A stretch of DNA of 64,000 nucleotides from Rhynchospora pubera (GCA_028095005.1 CM051460.1:15919501-15983500); one strand, 5' to 3'. Shown: positions 46,376 through 58,173, numbered from the stretch's first letter. Translations and numbers: made by a program. Notes: generated by a model from the sequence alone, not told the origin.

Positions 46376-48477
46376 ACTTTCATCGGTGCATGGATGCTGT
46401 TCAGAAGCATGCGCACCGCCTCAGATTCACTTATGTTGGACTGGCATCCTGTGTACATGGTTTCCCACCTTGACACGTAGTCAGAGACAGACTCGCCTTG
46501 TTTTTGTCTGGCGTTGACTAGGTTGGTAACGGAGACCCGATGCGGGGTCGTCCTAAACCTCGCACAAAAGGTATTTGCCATTTCTTTCCAACTTTTGATG
46601 CTATCTGCCTCAAGAGAAGCATACCAGTCGAACGCTACTCCAGACAGACTTTATGAAAATTGCCTTAATAGCCATTCCTCCCTTCGGGCAGTGTTTCCAC
46701 AGGAGGTTATAAAGTGTGACAGATGTTGACTTGGGGTGATTTTGTTTCCAACCCCATCAAATACCTTGAATTTTGGTACTATATATCCCTTCGGGTAATC
46801 CAGCTGGTCAAACCTTGCGGGGTAAGGCCGGCCTGTGAAATTGACGGGCAATTGAGTGCCCCCAATCCCTAGAGATTGCAGTTTCTGATCCATGGCCCTT
46901 TGCATCCTTTCCATCATGGCCTCAGGGTCAATGATATTGGTTTCCTTTCTTTCAAGCAACTCTTCCTCAGAGGTTTCACTAGAGCTGCTATCTTTTTCCC
47001 TCACTATTTTGGAGTGAGATTTCTTGGTTTTCTTTTTGTTTTTGGATTTTGGCTTAGAAGCCATTCCTTGGGTTTCAGTTGATTTTGGTACATCATTGTT
47101 TGAAACAGCATAGCTTGGGCGTGCCCCCTTTTTGGCTACGTGTTTCTGGACTTCCGCGCATGCCGCGGTTACCCGAGCATTTTCCGCTTGGAGTTGCTCA
47201 AGTTGCTTGGTCTTCTCTTCCAGCTCCTTGCGAAGCTGGGCCATCTCGTCAGATATTTCTTCGAGGATTTCAATCTCCTCATCAACATCTTCGGACGAAC
47301 TTCCATGGTCCGGGTTTGGATTTTCTTCATCGCTTGCGATGTTATCAGTGGTCTGTTGGACAATTTCCTCCACTACTGGGCTGCGGTTCCTAGGCCGTCC
47401 TACCCGTTTGGGAGGTTTGGATGCTGAAACTTTTCCTTTTTGCCCTCGCGTTTCCACGGGGACACTTTCGGAGTGAGGCGGTTCCTGGGAACCTGTCCCA
47501 ACCATACGGACTTCCGCCGTTTCCTCATCATCATCCTCATCGTCGTCAATTGATACATGATATACCGAGACAGATCCAGCATTCCGCCTCTTCCTCATCA
47601 CATATTTCTTTTTGGTTTTGCTTTTCATCATCTGACTCGCCACCTGGCCAGCCAGAGAGGTATCTTTTTCTTTTGGCAACCATCGCTTGGTGCCCCCTGT
47701 ATTTTGCTTGGGAGCGGGGATGGGTTCCGATTGCTTGGGCCTCCAAACCTGTTTCACTTTCCCTTTGGCCTTCATAGAGCGGGCGTTGGGCTGGAGTGAT
47801 GGAAAGGTAAGCCGGTCAAAGACTGAAGGCGGGTGGGCCACAGTCCTTTTTTCTGACGCACTATAGTCCGCGTCTCCCTCTCGGTTGTCCTCGCGGTAGG
47901 GAAAGCGGAGCCTTTGATGCGCCGGGAACTTGAGCCTGTCCTTGATGGACGGCTTGTTGGGGTTGGCAGGGATTGCAGTGACAATCCCGCGGGACTTGCG
48001 GGCTTTCTTTACAATTTTGAAGGCCGCATGAATGGCCTCTACCGCCTTGTGTTTTGGGTGGGTCACTTTCTCTGTTTTAGAGACGGGGGCGTACATAGGG
48101 AGCTCCCAGTCCTCTCTGAGGCGCATTACTTCGCCTCCCTTTTTGAGCACATGTAGAGGGGCGAAGGTATTGCTGAGCGACAGGTCAGTGACAGTATCAG
48201 GTTGTTGGACCAGGTGGAGAGCTTGGGCCCTCGAGATCCTAGTCCTCTTCTGCTTTTTGAGTTTTGGGGCTGTTGCCCCCTTGACATGGGTGTTTGTCGC
48301 CCGACCCTTTTTGGGGTTAAGGGCAGGCTTTCCAGAGACTTCCACCGATGCTTCACCAGCAAGCATCACGGGGGAGATTTGCACAACAGCTTGGACGGGC
48401 ACATAGAGAGTCCCGGTTGCTGCTGCCTTCCCGTGGCGAAGACGCTCGCCCTTCACGATTTGACTCCAGGTAAACAT
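46372..48477 (-). pseudogene. gag: Gag N-terminal extension and core, with one stop and one frame break
   Basis: From ATG 48477, 118 nt inside the primer site, 608 codons run to a TAA at 46651-46653. The same frame continues open to 46372, then shifts into the frame starting at 46375. About 560 residues precede the Gag core. They are basic and Ser/Lys-rich, with a coiled coil (DEMAQLRKELEEKTKQLEQL). The core begins at YPKGYIVPKFKVFDG and continues past the stop as SLSGVAFDWYASLEADSIKSW, typical of plant retrotransposon Gag. The TAA sits where a sense codon is expected. Gag normally forms the virus-like particle in the cytoplasm. This copy cannot make a full one without readthrough. An additional ORF upstream of gag is known in Ogre; here the extension is fused to Gag. 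Confidence 0.85.
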
Positions 48478-48594
48478 GATTCCTGCAATGGAGAGAACTC
48501 AGAGTCAATCATTAGTATTTTTCTTTGAATGTCATGGACTTAATTCCATCTATACACTTAAACTTTGATTATGCCCTGATGAGAGGAGAAAAAT
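48478..48594 (-). other. Short leader between primer site and gag start
   Basis: 117 nt of untranslated sequence between the primer-binding site and the gag ATG. No further feature seen. Confidence 0.7.
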
Positions 48595-48612
48595 GTCCCA
48601 CCGGGCGTGCCA
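48595..48612 (-). promoter_or_regulatory. Primer-binding site, probably tRNA-Arg
   Basis: On the minus strand TGGCACGCCCGGTGGGAC begins 5 nt after the 5' LTR end. Its complement ends CCA and could form the 3' half of a tRNA with acceptor stem CGGGCGT. This fits my recollection of plant tRNA-Arg with acceptor GCGCCCG (a G-U first pair). Ogre elements are also reported to prime from tRNA-Arg. The tRNA identity is recalled, not checked. Confidence 0.75.
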
Positions 48613-49585
48613 GAACCTGTCTCGCACTTTTTCCAGTCCGACCACGGAAGATCAGATAGTCCTCTATGGGGCGAAGAAAATGCGGATCAGATACCCCTCG
48701 AGCATCTTGAGACCCGTCGTTACTGCCCATTCCAAACGAGCGAAGGGCACTAATGCGGCTCCAAGTATCTCGAGAGTTGATTGTTTGTCGTAGGTCCTTT
48801 TTTTCCAGCAGGCGCAAGCCCCTACTGTTAATTACCTCCGGACTCAGTTACGGCCTGAGCCAAGAGCACCTCTAGATCGGGATAATCAAAGTTTAAATGC
48901 AGTAAGTGGCTGAAGTCCATTTTAAATAAAAAGGATTGTGTCATGATAGGGAGTTTCGGGGTGAAAAGCACTGCAGAAGGGCAGCTATTTTAACAGAACC
49001 ATGCAAACATGAATGATGCGATTTAATTCTTTAGTTTCACATTTTAAGACATTTTGGTTGTTTTTACTTGCTGGATCAGGCTTAGTGCCGTCACAGAGAT
49101 TTTTGAGTTCGACACTAGGAAATTTAGTATCCTAGATCAATCCTCAATCGTTTGGGGATTTAGAGATTTTGGGATTTCGTTCAAGTCGCGAGTACAGATG
49201 CGCTATGCCTTCTCTTGACAGGAACTTAGGTGATGACCACTAATTGACTTTTCTTCTGGTCATCCGAGCATCAGGTTTCAGTCTGCTTCTGGTCAAACAT
49301 GCTGTGAACTTGTAGAAACAGGCTGTTAGATTTGAGTCCAACGCTAGAAAATAGGGTATTCTAGGTTAGTTCTCAATCGTTTTTTAGGAACTTAGAGATT
49401 TTGTTGGGATTTTCGTTCAAGTCGCGAGTACAGATGCGCTATGCCTTCTCTTGACAGGAACTTCAGTGATCATTCAGAATTGACTTTTCCTTTTTCTCAA
49501 TCTGAACATCGGGAGGGTGTCTCCTTCAGGGCGAAACGCGATGCAGTCTTGAAGGGACGAACTTTTGACTTTTAAGACTTTATGT

Positions 49586-50141
49586 CACTTTAGACTTTGT
49601 GTCTTTTGGGTCACTTTTAGGCTTTATGCCATTTTGACTTTGTGTCATTTTGACTTTGTGTCACTTTTAGACTTTGTGTCATTTTGACTTTGTGTCATTT
49701 TTCTTTGGACTTTGTGTCATTTTTAGACTTTGTGTCATTTAGACTTTGTGTCATTTTTCTTTGGACTTTGTGTCATTTTTAGACTTTGTGTCATTTTGTG
49801 TCATTTAGACTTTGTGTCACTTTTAGACTTTGTGTCACTTGGAAGTTTTGATTTTTGATTTTTGTATTTTTTAGAAGTTTGAACTTTGAGTTTGACTTTG
49901 CGTCTTGTACTTTGAGTTTGACTTTTGAGTCTTGCATTTTAAGCTAACACTTTTGGAGTTTGACTTTTGAGTTGGGCTTTTGAGTTTTGGTTTTTCGGAC
50001 TTTGGTTTAAAGTTTGAGCTTGGTTTGAACTTTTGAATTTTGACATTCTGGACTTTGAGTTGGACTTTTCAGTTGTGACTTTTGAGTTTTAGATTTTCAG
50101 CGTTTGGTTGGACTTTTGAGTTTAGGCATTTAAATTTGCAC
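49586..50141. repeat. Minisatellite in the right LTR
   Basis: Counterpart of 24465-25020, GACTTTGTGTCATTTT units. No difference in unit number seen between the two LTRs. Confidence 0.88.
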
Positions 50142-51972
50142 TTTTAGACTTTTGTTTTTTGACCTTTTTGGTGATGTTGTTTTTTTTTACTTCGTTTTCT
50201 TGTTTACAGGTTTTAACATTCGACTGTGCCTGTTGTTCAGAACGTGGAATGTCAGGTGCACCTGCTGTCCGGAACATAGAGTGTTCAGAAGTACCTGTCG
50301 TCCAGAACATAAACTATCCAAGCGTACTTGCTGTCCCGAACATAGAATGTTCAAGATGATTTTCTTTTGCTCGATTCCCTTTTCTTTCCTTTTTGTTTAA
50401 TCATATAAATATAAATTTATTATTATTATTAGTATTATGATCATATTTTATATATTTATTATTTTTTTTTACTTATGGTTATCCCTTAAACCTATTAATT
50501 TTAAAATATTCTGTGCTTTGGTGTTTTAGCATAACATAACACATCAAAGTATTCCTCGTATTTTTCTTGACATTTTGGTATTTTATGAGAAATTTTCTGA
50601 TAATCCAGCTATTTTTAATGTATTTTTGAAGTTTCCTGTGTGGCAGAATTTTCTGATTGGTCGGGCTTGCTGTTTTGTATTGTGCTTGTCAGGGGTTCGC
50701 TACACGCTGGTCGTTACAGAAGATCTGCAGGGAGCGTTGAAGGTTTGGTTCGGCTGAATCGCCTGGTCCATGCACCAACGAGTCACAGTGGAGATCAAGT
50801 TGGGTTCGGGGGTTTCATGCGACGACGTTTCTGTCTGCCTACACCAGGCCCACGCGATATTCGAGATCATCTCCCTCCTCCTTTCGTGAGTATGATTTCT
50901 GATATTTCTTCCGTTCGACTGGACGCCTCCCTTGATGGTGTCAGTGAGGATTTCCAATGGCCGCGTCGGCTGTGGTCAGGTCGCGAAGGGTCGTAGGCTT
51001 TGCGGAAGTAGCCTCTGTTGTGAATTGAGATTGCATTCGACGAATTGAGGTATTCTTGCTTCTGATTTGGCTTGGTCTGCAACAGTGACAGGTAGCAACC
51101 AATTGTCGAACGCATCGATGAATTGCTTTAGCGAAGGTGTTGCGGAGCACTTCGAGAGGGTCATGAAGCCACCTACATACTCAATTTCACATTGCATTTC
51201 CTAATTTGAGGTAACATACTTTTATTTCTTTTAGTCTGACGAGTCTGAGGATCCAAGTACAGTTTTGTTATATAACTCATTCAAATATCACACTATACCT
51301 TTGTTTATTATGTTGAACCAAGTGCCAGGTATTGAACATTTAACTTTTACATTTTTTTTTTTTGATTTTCCTTTTCTCCTTTTTGTTGACCATACATGAC
51401 TTATGGTTTGAAATTCAAATTAGGCTACCATTATTCACCCATTCCGATAATTAAAATCGAATTTCGGATTAATGCTGACAATTCTACTAATGCTGGTTAG
51501 GATTGCATATGTAAAACCGTCTCATTCATTTTGGCCCCTGATGTTCTATCATTTTATAAAGATTTAAGTGTTTCCTTCTTCTTTTTTTTTTGACATTTTC
51601 AGTTCAGTCCCTGACATTTATACTATTGTGCACTACCCTCCTTTATAACCCTAAATTCAACTTATACTTTTGTTATTAAGAGTTCCCTTTTTTTTTTATC
51701 TTTTGAAAATAACAGTGGACCCAGACATATAACTATTCCCAGGTGCATACTCTCAAATAAGCATTCCTTGGGCATAGCTAAATATCTCAAATCATTTTTA
51801 CTAAAATAAGCCTAACAAAATATATTTTTAGCAAAATAGACCCTAATTGCTAGATGTTAATACCCTTTTAGCCCTGAATACATACTTCTTATGCAAACAC
51901 ACCCTTGGTCCCTTACTTTATTACATTTTTGTTAATTTCAGGTGAATTTCAATCTTCATTCCATGCATGACA

Positions 51973-52429
51973 TTTGACACCATAGTTATTAATGTTGAAA
52001 CATGACTCAGTACATGAGTGTGCGCTCTCAGGCAAGCACCCCTCATGTATGAAACCATGCTCTATTACAGAACTTTGTTATTATCTTACTTAACTTAGCA
52101 CTTTTAAGGGGTTGAGTGACCTATTGACACAGATGAGTGTGCGCTCTCTGGCAAGCACCCCTCACCTGTGCCTTTGAGCCCCAAAACACAGCTAATAGAT
52201 ATTTGACACCATAGTTATTAATGTTGAAACATGACTCAGTACATGAGTGTGCGCTCTCAGGCAAGCACCCCTCATGTATGAAACCATGCTCTATTACAGA
52301 ATTTTGTTATTATCTTACTTAACTTAGCACTTTTAAGGGGTTGAGTGACTCATCGACACAGATGAGTGTGCGCTCTCTGGCAAGCACCCCTCACCTGTGC
52401 CTTTGAGCCCCAAAACAAAGCTAATAGAT
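51973..52429. repeat. 229-bp tandem duplication in the right LTR
   Basis: Counterpart of 26851-27307. It lies just 3' (in element orientation, downstream) of the TATA box, so it would be within the transcribed leader. Confidence 0.85.
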
Positions 52430-52704
52430 GATCTACCTGGTGACTTTTCAATGATTAAATGTAAAAGAAACAAGGAAGAGAGCACAAGAGCTAAAAGTAA
52501 AAGAGAAGAAAATCAAGAGGAATAGCTATCAGAATTTGAACTTAAGTATTAGACTTGGAACAATGGATTTTCTACCTTCTTTGAAATAACTGCTATTTGC
52601 TTTCAAAACTTGATTACAGAAAAAGGTGGCTAAAAAAAACAACAGAGTTTCAGCTTGTAATTTCTAAACGCTGGAACCCCCTTTTCTTCTTTGATCTTGG
52701 TCTT

Positions 52705-52713
52705 CTTTTATAG
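52705..52713 (-). promoter_or_regulatory. TATA box of the genomic promoter (5' LTR)
   Basis: CTATAAAAG on the minus strand. This is the copy positioned to drive gag-pol transcription. Confidence 0.65.
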
Positions 52714-55270
52714 CTGGAACCCTTAGGGTTTGGCCTCATCTCTTTGACACATGGCAGCCTCTCCTTCCTTGATCTCATGATGAAAGGATATGATATGAGG
52801 TGGGGTTTACCGCCATACTTCTATAATTCCAATTTCACTCCTGTTCTTCTTACTTTTTCTTACCAACCAATGACAATATGCCACTTGGCATCAGTAATTT
52901 TGCTCCCTATGATGTGCTTGGGGGAGGAGCCACACTGGCTTTGGCGCCAAGTGATGTGCTGTCTCTCATCCGATGGTTCAGAGGCCATGGGTGGCTGTGA
53001 TTTGCATAGATGAAGCATCTTTTTTGGGATATAGCTGTTGCCCCTAGAGACATAGGTCTGGTGTACCATCAGCATGCTATTCATTTTCTCCATTTCTTCT
53101 TTTCTATTCTGGTGTGCCTTTCCTTGTTGCATATACTGGGGGAGGTCACTTCCAGCTGGGCCCTTTTTGTGACTGTCCTTGGTATTCTTCGAATTTAGTC
53201 CTTTCTTCATATTTGGAATTTTGCTTCATTTCCTCCAATTTTAATTTCTTTTTTTTTACCACTGTTTTAAGCTTTTCACTTCAATTTGTTTTAGAGGATT
53301 GATGGTGCTTTCACTGGCCTACTACATTTCTCATTTAGTTTTTTTTTTTAATCCCATTCTTTTGCAATTATCATATGGGGTACTCTAGGGGCAATATGGG
53401 TATACATATGCTTCTCAAGTTTCCTTACTGTCTATCCCATTTTTTGTCTTTTCTTTTAATGACTGATTTGCCCTAGGTCGAAAGAGATTATACATGACTC
53501 ACTTGTTCTCCAGGTGCAATATGATGCACTCATATCCCATATCTACTGAGGAGTAATGATAATTTGATCTCAAACCGTCCCTTCTCTTCTCAGCCTTATC
53601 TGAGATGTAAATACACGGTGAGATGTATTGCTTTTCTTTTGTCAGGTATACCCCCTTTTGTATTTCACATGCATGTGCTACAGGTGAAATGATGGTCGTA
53701 CTGTTGTGATTAAAGCGTGAGGGGCTTTTCAGCCTTTGTTTAAATTTCTTCTTAAATCCAACGGTCCCGATTGGAGTGGTGAGCTCACCTCTAATTGTTA
53801 CACTTTCTGGCGCCAAGGACTATTGCAGGGCTAGTCCCTTTCTTTCCAGGTCGTAGGTTATAGGGAAGGAGGGTAACATTCTCCATTTGGTTCAATCCTC
53901 CTCTTCCTTCTTCATTCTCACACTGGAGATGTCCAATTCTATATGAGTATAAGGTTGTTGCACTCCCTATACCCCTTTTTTATGTGAATTTGTATCAATT
54001 GGAAGAAAACGACTATTGGCAGTGACTCAAGCCTCCTTGTCTTTATTCTTCCTTACTTCATTGGTACTCGTTTCGGCGCCATGGCTGACGGTTTCCTTTC
54101 TTCTCCTTAGTAAAATTAAGGCTCTCTAACATGTTGCAACTCCTCTTGAGTCTCCTGCGGACCTTTTGAGGTGGCTACCCTCATCATTCGCTCACTAATT
54201 TCGCCTGATTTTCACATATACAATTCCTATCATTGCGTTCTCTCACTGAAGTAGCAGGTTCGTTGATGCACGATTCACACTCCTTAATTAACTTAATGGG
54301 CATACCATGTATGCATCCCTGACATTCCCCAGTTGTCCAGCAGTTTGATTCTGTGCTTTCTCAGACCCAATTGCATGAATTTCTTTTCAGGTAGCTATCT
54401 CGCTCTCCGCCAATTCTTCCTCTTTTCGTCGCCGAGTCGGATATCATCGGAATCGCAAAGGCGTCGCCAGTGCAGAGGCGAGGTCAGTTGGGGTTGAGGT
54501 TGTGTGAAACAACGGCGAAACTCCTTCTTGAGCCGGCGTACGAAACCCTTTGTCAGACTGTACTGTTCCACCCTTCCTTTTCTTTTTCGAATGATGCTTG
54601 TGGGACCCACTGTTTCCAACCAATCGGAAAATCCAGTCCATATTTTAAGCTTAGGTTAACATCCGACCGTCGATTTCAGATAATGTTATGGGATTTTATC
54701 ACGGCCGTCAGATTCAGGGAAATTTTAGAATGGTAATTGGGCTTGGACACAGTTTGGATGGGCCCCAGTTTCGGCCCAATGTAGATTTTATTATTTCCTT
54801 AAAAGCCCATCCGAAATTTCCTCCATTTTCCTTGTTTTGGGGGGGTTTGTCTCCATTTATCTCAGAAAATGGAATTGTCCATTTGACTGAATTTTTGAGG
54901 ATAATTAGGCTGCTTTGTTTTTTAGAAAAATTGTTTGGTGCCCTTCCATAGGTCAATTTGACATGAAATTTTGCATGGTTTCTCATAAAAATATGAAGAA
55001 TTTAGCTGCCACAAATTTTCTATTTTTAGGACTCCGGTAATTAATTATAAGGATATCACAGGCGCGTAATGGCATTCCTCGTAATTAATTAATTTACTGT
55101 CCATTTTTAAGAATTTCTGTGTTTTTCTTTCATGTAGTATGACCAATTATCAGGGCTATTTTGTTGGGTCATTGGTTATGTGGATGGAATTTTGATTATA
55201 TGGTTCTGGATTTTGGTGATAAAATAGGGAATTATTCAGGGTTTTACGCAGCATAATTTAGAGGCAAACA

Positions 55271-55275
55271 GTTAT
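55271..55275. repeat. Target-site duplication GTTAT (right)
   Basis: Directly follows the CA end of the right LTR and matches 23492-23496. Confidence 0.95.
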
Positions 55276-55347
55276 GAACTAGATTTAGGAGTTTTGAGCG
55301 CAACTCACCGACCCTTTGGTGAATTGCAACTCACCATAGCAAAACTC
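55276..55347. mobile_element. Family A foldback element, right part (split by the retrotransposon)
   Basis: Continues the arm interrupted at 23496: GAACTAGATTTAGGAGTTTTG, then GCGCAACTCACCGACCC and TGCAACTCACCATAGCAAAAC, ending at a CT/TA run. Its terminal 18 bp are complementary to the left start at 23190. Confidence 0.85.
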
Positions 55348-55700
55348 TCTCTATATATATAGAAGATATATAGATAACTGTTTTAGTTATATACATTAAT
55401 TGTTCTAGTTATTATATATAACTAGTCTAGCTAATATCGCAACTGTTCTAGTTATATTAACTAGAACTGTTGCTATATTAATCAGAATGTAGAACAAGAT
55501 GAGCTCTGGATTAGGGAGGGAGCGAAACAGAAGGGAGGAACACGCGTGACAAGAGGGATGAGCGCTGGATTTTCAGAAATAGAAAACGCGTGATTAGAGG
55601 GATGATGGGATGATTTCCAAAAATAAAAAAACGCGTTACTGGAGATGATGGCGATGATGGATCTTGGAGATGATCCTTATCAACCCGAGCTCAATATATC
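55348..55700. repeat. Right arm of the palindromic GTTCTAGTTA element
   Basis: A short (TA)n run is followed by several GTTCTAGTTAT-like units (55395-55470), AGAACTGTTGCTATATT (about 55464-55480), G-rich stretches and two ACGCGT motifs (55539, 55587) with a third at 55632. These are inverted relative to 22170-22769, so the retrotransposon and two foldbacks sit inside an older palindromic unit. Its outer ends are not sharply defined. Confidence 0.55.
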
Positions 55701-56885
55701 TTTCTTTTTTTTTAAAAGAAAAGAGGGATGTCTCAATATATAGGTATAGGAGGTGCATTTGCAATATATACACATAAACCTGATGTGATTTTATTTGAGA
55801 GAAATTCTGGTATGAGAATCAATTTCTTTATCGGACTTTGATCACAACCGTTCATAAGTGTTAATGCATTAATCTTTTTTAGAAATGAGCTGTTGAGATT
55901 AAAAGTTGATTCAGAAATTGTATTCATGATAGAATTTCTCTTTATTTGATTATAAGGTTCAGTGAGTCCTGAGGATTTAAAGCAATTTTGGGTTTTAAAG
56001 TTAATTAAATTTTTAAAACTAAATTAGTGTCTTTTAATATTTCTCGGCTTAATTTTTGAGTAATTTATTCAATTGTAAAATTGGGCAATTATCGATTACT
56101 TATATGGGATACCTTCACATTGGAAAAGGTCCCTGGCCCCATGGCTCATTATATTAGGATAATAGAGAAAAACATTATCGATCGTTTACCTCATTGAATT
56201 TATATTAGTTATGTTAGGAGGTTCTATATTTTTTTTAGATAAAAAACGTTAGTTTAGTTGCAAATCGTCATTTTTATATTTTAATGTCAACCAAGTGTTT
56301 AATTATGTTTAAATTCACAACAAAAAGAAAGAACTGTACAAGGGAAGCATATAGGAAGATATCCAAATCTGAAACCGTATGTAGGAAAGATACCTTTCGC
56401 TTAAATATCAGAATCAGAGAAGACCTGATGATTGTTTGATGGATTGTACATTATGATCAGAGATAATTAAACAGAACTGTGCAATATTTGCATAATTAGG
56501 TCAACTATTGCACGGAGACACCAACCAGCAATAGTAGAGACACTTTTCTTAAAGTAGCTTAATTTTTTTTTTAATCTAACATGGGTTGGTCTCACTTCAA
56601 GGCCCCTCCACTGCCTTAATTTGTCACTACTTTTAGACGTGGTTGCATCTAGATTTTCAGTTTCCATAGCTGCTCCTTGTCGTCGTTCATATTCCACTAG
56701 AAATGTACATTTAGCGCTGAAATTATAAGGTTTCAAATGTTGCAAAGATAATATCAAAATTCAAAATGCCTGAATCGTTGTACAGTTCATTTAGAGGTGG
56801 GGCGTCCTATGGGTGTTGGAGAAAACTTGAGTTTCCTTGGACGGAGTCTTCAATTGTTTGATTTAGTATTCCAAAAGGACAAATA
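55701..56885. other. Intergenic DNA, no gene seen
   Basis: Contains minus-strand frames of 64 and 96 codons (55733-55927 and 56467-56757) without recognisable domains. They are left uncalled. Confidence 0.4.
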
Positions 56886-57954
56886 CAGTTAACTAGGGCT
56901 GTACAAAGAAAATAAAAACTCGTCTGACCCGTTTAATCTGTCCAATCCGATCCGTATTTCACCGGGTTCAAACACCAATCGGGTTGGTTCGGGTTTCAAT
57001 TTTAATAACCCGGTTATATCGGATCGGGTCATAATTTTAGTCTTGATAACCCGTACCCGATCCGTTTTGTTAAATTATCCCCTATCTGATAGACTGATAC
57101 TCTAACTATATCTATTCGTCATTACCAAAAAAAAACAAACTATATCTATTCAAATTTACTTTCGCAACAGTCTAGCGACAACTCTTTTATTTATGTTTTT
57201 TTTAATTATTATATTATATCATAATTTAGTTTGTATCATCAAATGTTTGTTGAGATAATAGATATTTCTTTGAGTCTTTACCTGGGCCCTGGGGGGAGCA
57301 TTTAGTATATATGCAAGGAGTGGATTTACCTACAAACACAAAACTGATCTATAATATATTTTACTATCAAATTTCTAATTGTTTTCGCTTTTTGTTGTTA
57401 AAATCGCATCTCTTACTTTTTATATGTATAGCTAATTTGCCTCAAGAAACAATATTTGTTTGACACCTTTTTATGTTTTAAAAATTATTTACTTTTTAAG
57501 TGGGAAACAATTGTAAAAATGTGTTAGAACCTTCATTAGATTTCAATTCTGATTTGCCATAGTCCACTTTGCTAAACTAAAATTTATTACATGCCTACAG
57601 TGAAATTGCTAAAGTGGTACCCCTCTGGTACAATATAGAAGTTGAGGTCTTTTATGCAAAAATAACAATATATTTGAAGTAAATAGGTTTGTAGTTGAAT
57701 ATAGAAATTATGACGATGAGTAAAATATTATGTTTTTATTTTTGCAACTAGCATATTTAATTTTCTCGACGTGACTAAATTATGACCCGGTTAACCCGGA
57801 AACCCGTATAAACCCGTAGAAAAATAAATTATATGAGTTGGGTTGGATTCCGGGTGGGTCGACTAGAGAAAATTTTAAACCCGTTATAATTGAATTGGGT
57901 TGAAATATTGATAAAAAGTTGCGAACTCGTCCGTTGTACAGCCCTGCAGTTAAC
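56886..57954. mobile_element. Non-autonomous hAT element, 1,053 bp, with 8-bp target duplication
   Basis: The body runs 56894-57946. The left end TAGGGCTGTACAA and the right end, complement of CAGGGCTGTACAA, form 13-bp TIRs with one mismatch. CAGTTAAC flanks both sides (56886-56893, 57947-57954); 8-bp duplications are the hallmark of hAT. Subterminal zones are filled with CCCGGTT/GGGTCGGGTT-like motifs in both orientations (56930-57075 and 57785-57920), typical of hAT transposase binding regions. No transposase is encoded. Confidence 0.92.
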
Positions 57955-58129
57955 AGTTAACTGAGAAACAAATTGGGATAAGTTGTGTTTGTCTAATATA
58001 GTAATACGTACGTAATTTATACTACAATTCGTAATAAATACAATAGGATAAAAAAAATATGTTAAAACATAAGTACGTTTATTTTTTTTAAAAAAAAAAC
58101 TCTATCGAGATCTGTACGAATTTAAGATC

Positions 58130-58171
<42 letters not shown>
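57955..58171. other. Spacer ending in a long (TA)n run
   Basis: (TA)n at 58134-58171 leads into the foldback cluster. Confidence 0.8.

Positions 58172-58173
<2 letters not shown>

Larger units (their letters stand above)
23497..55270 (-). mobile_element. Complete giant LTR retrotransposon, Ty3/gypsy Tat lineage (Ogre-like), 31.8 kb
   Basis: Boundaries are exact: TG..CA LTRs at 23497-30148 and 48618-55270, with GTTAT duplicated on both sides. It reads on the minus strand: 5' LTR (right), primer site at 48595-48612, gag from 48477, a long acidic frame, pol to 37154, an untranslated region with two genes on the opposite strand, then a purine-rich tract beside the left LTR. Pol carries RT, a catalytically altered RNase H, a second aRNH-type RNase H and integrase, without a chromodomain. 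That combination defines the Tat lineage (established knowledge). The overall length exceeds the roughly 25 kb I recall for Ogre elements. The LTRs differ at about ten bases, so insertion is recent. Gag has a stop and a frame break, so this copy probably depends on others for movement. Confidence 0.96.
48618..55270 (-). repeat. Right LTR (5' LTR of the element), 6,653 bp
   Basis: It is the same TG..CA sequence as the left LTR, one base longer. The minus-strand TATA box (52705-52713) would start the genomic RNA roughly 30 nt further left. This leaves about 2.5 kb of U3 (52700-55270) and about 4 kb of R-U5 leader before the primer site. It contains the same internal arrays as the left copy. Confidence 0.97.

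Noticed and set aside
56467..56757. 96-codon minus-strand frame
   Set aside because: No recognisable domain, promoter or splice context, and consistent with chance in AT-rich DNA.
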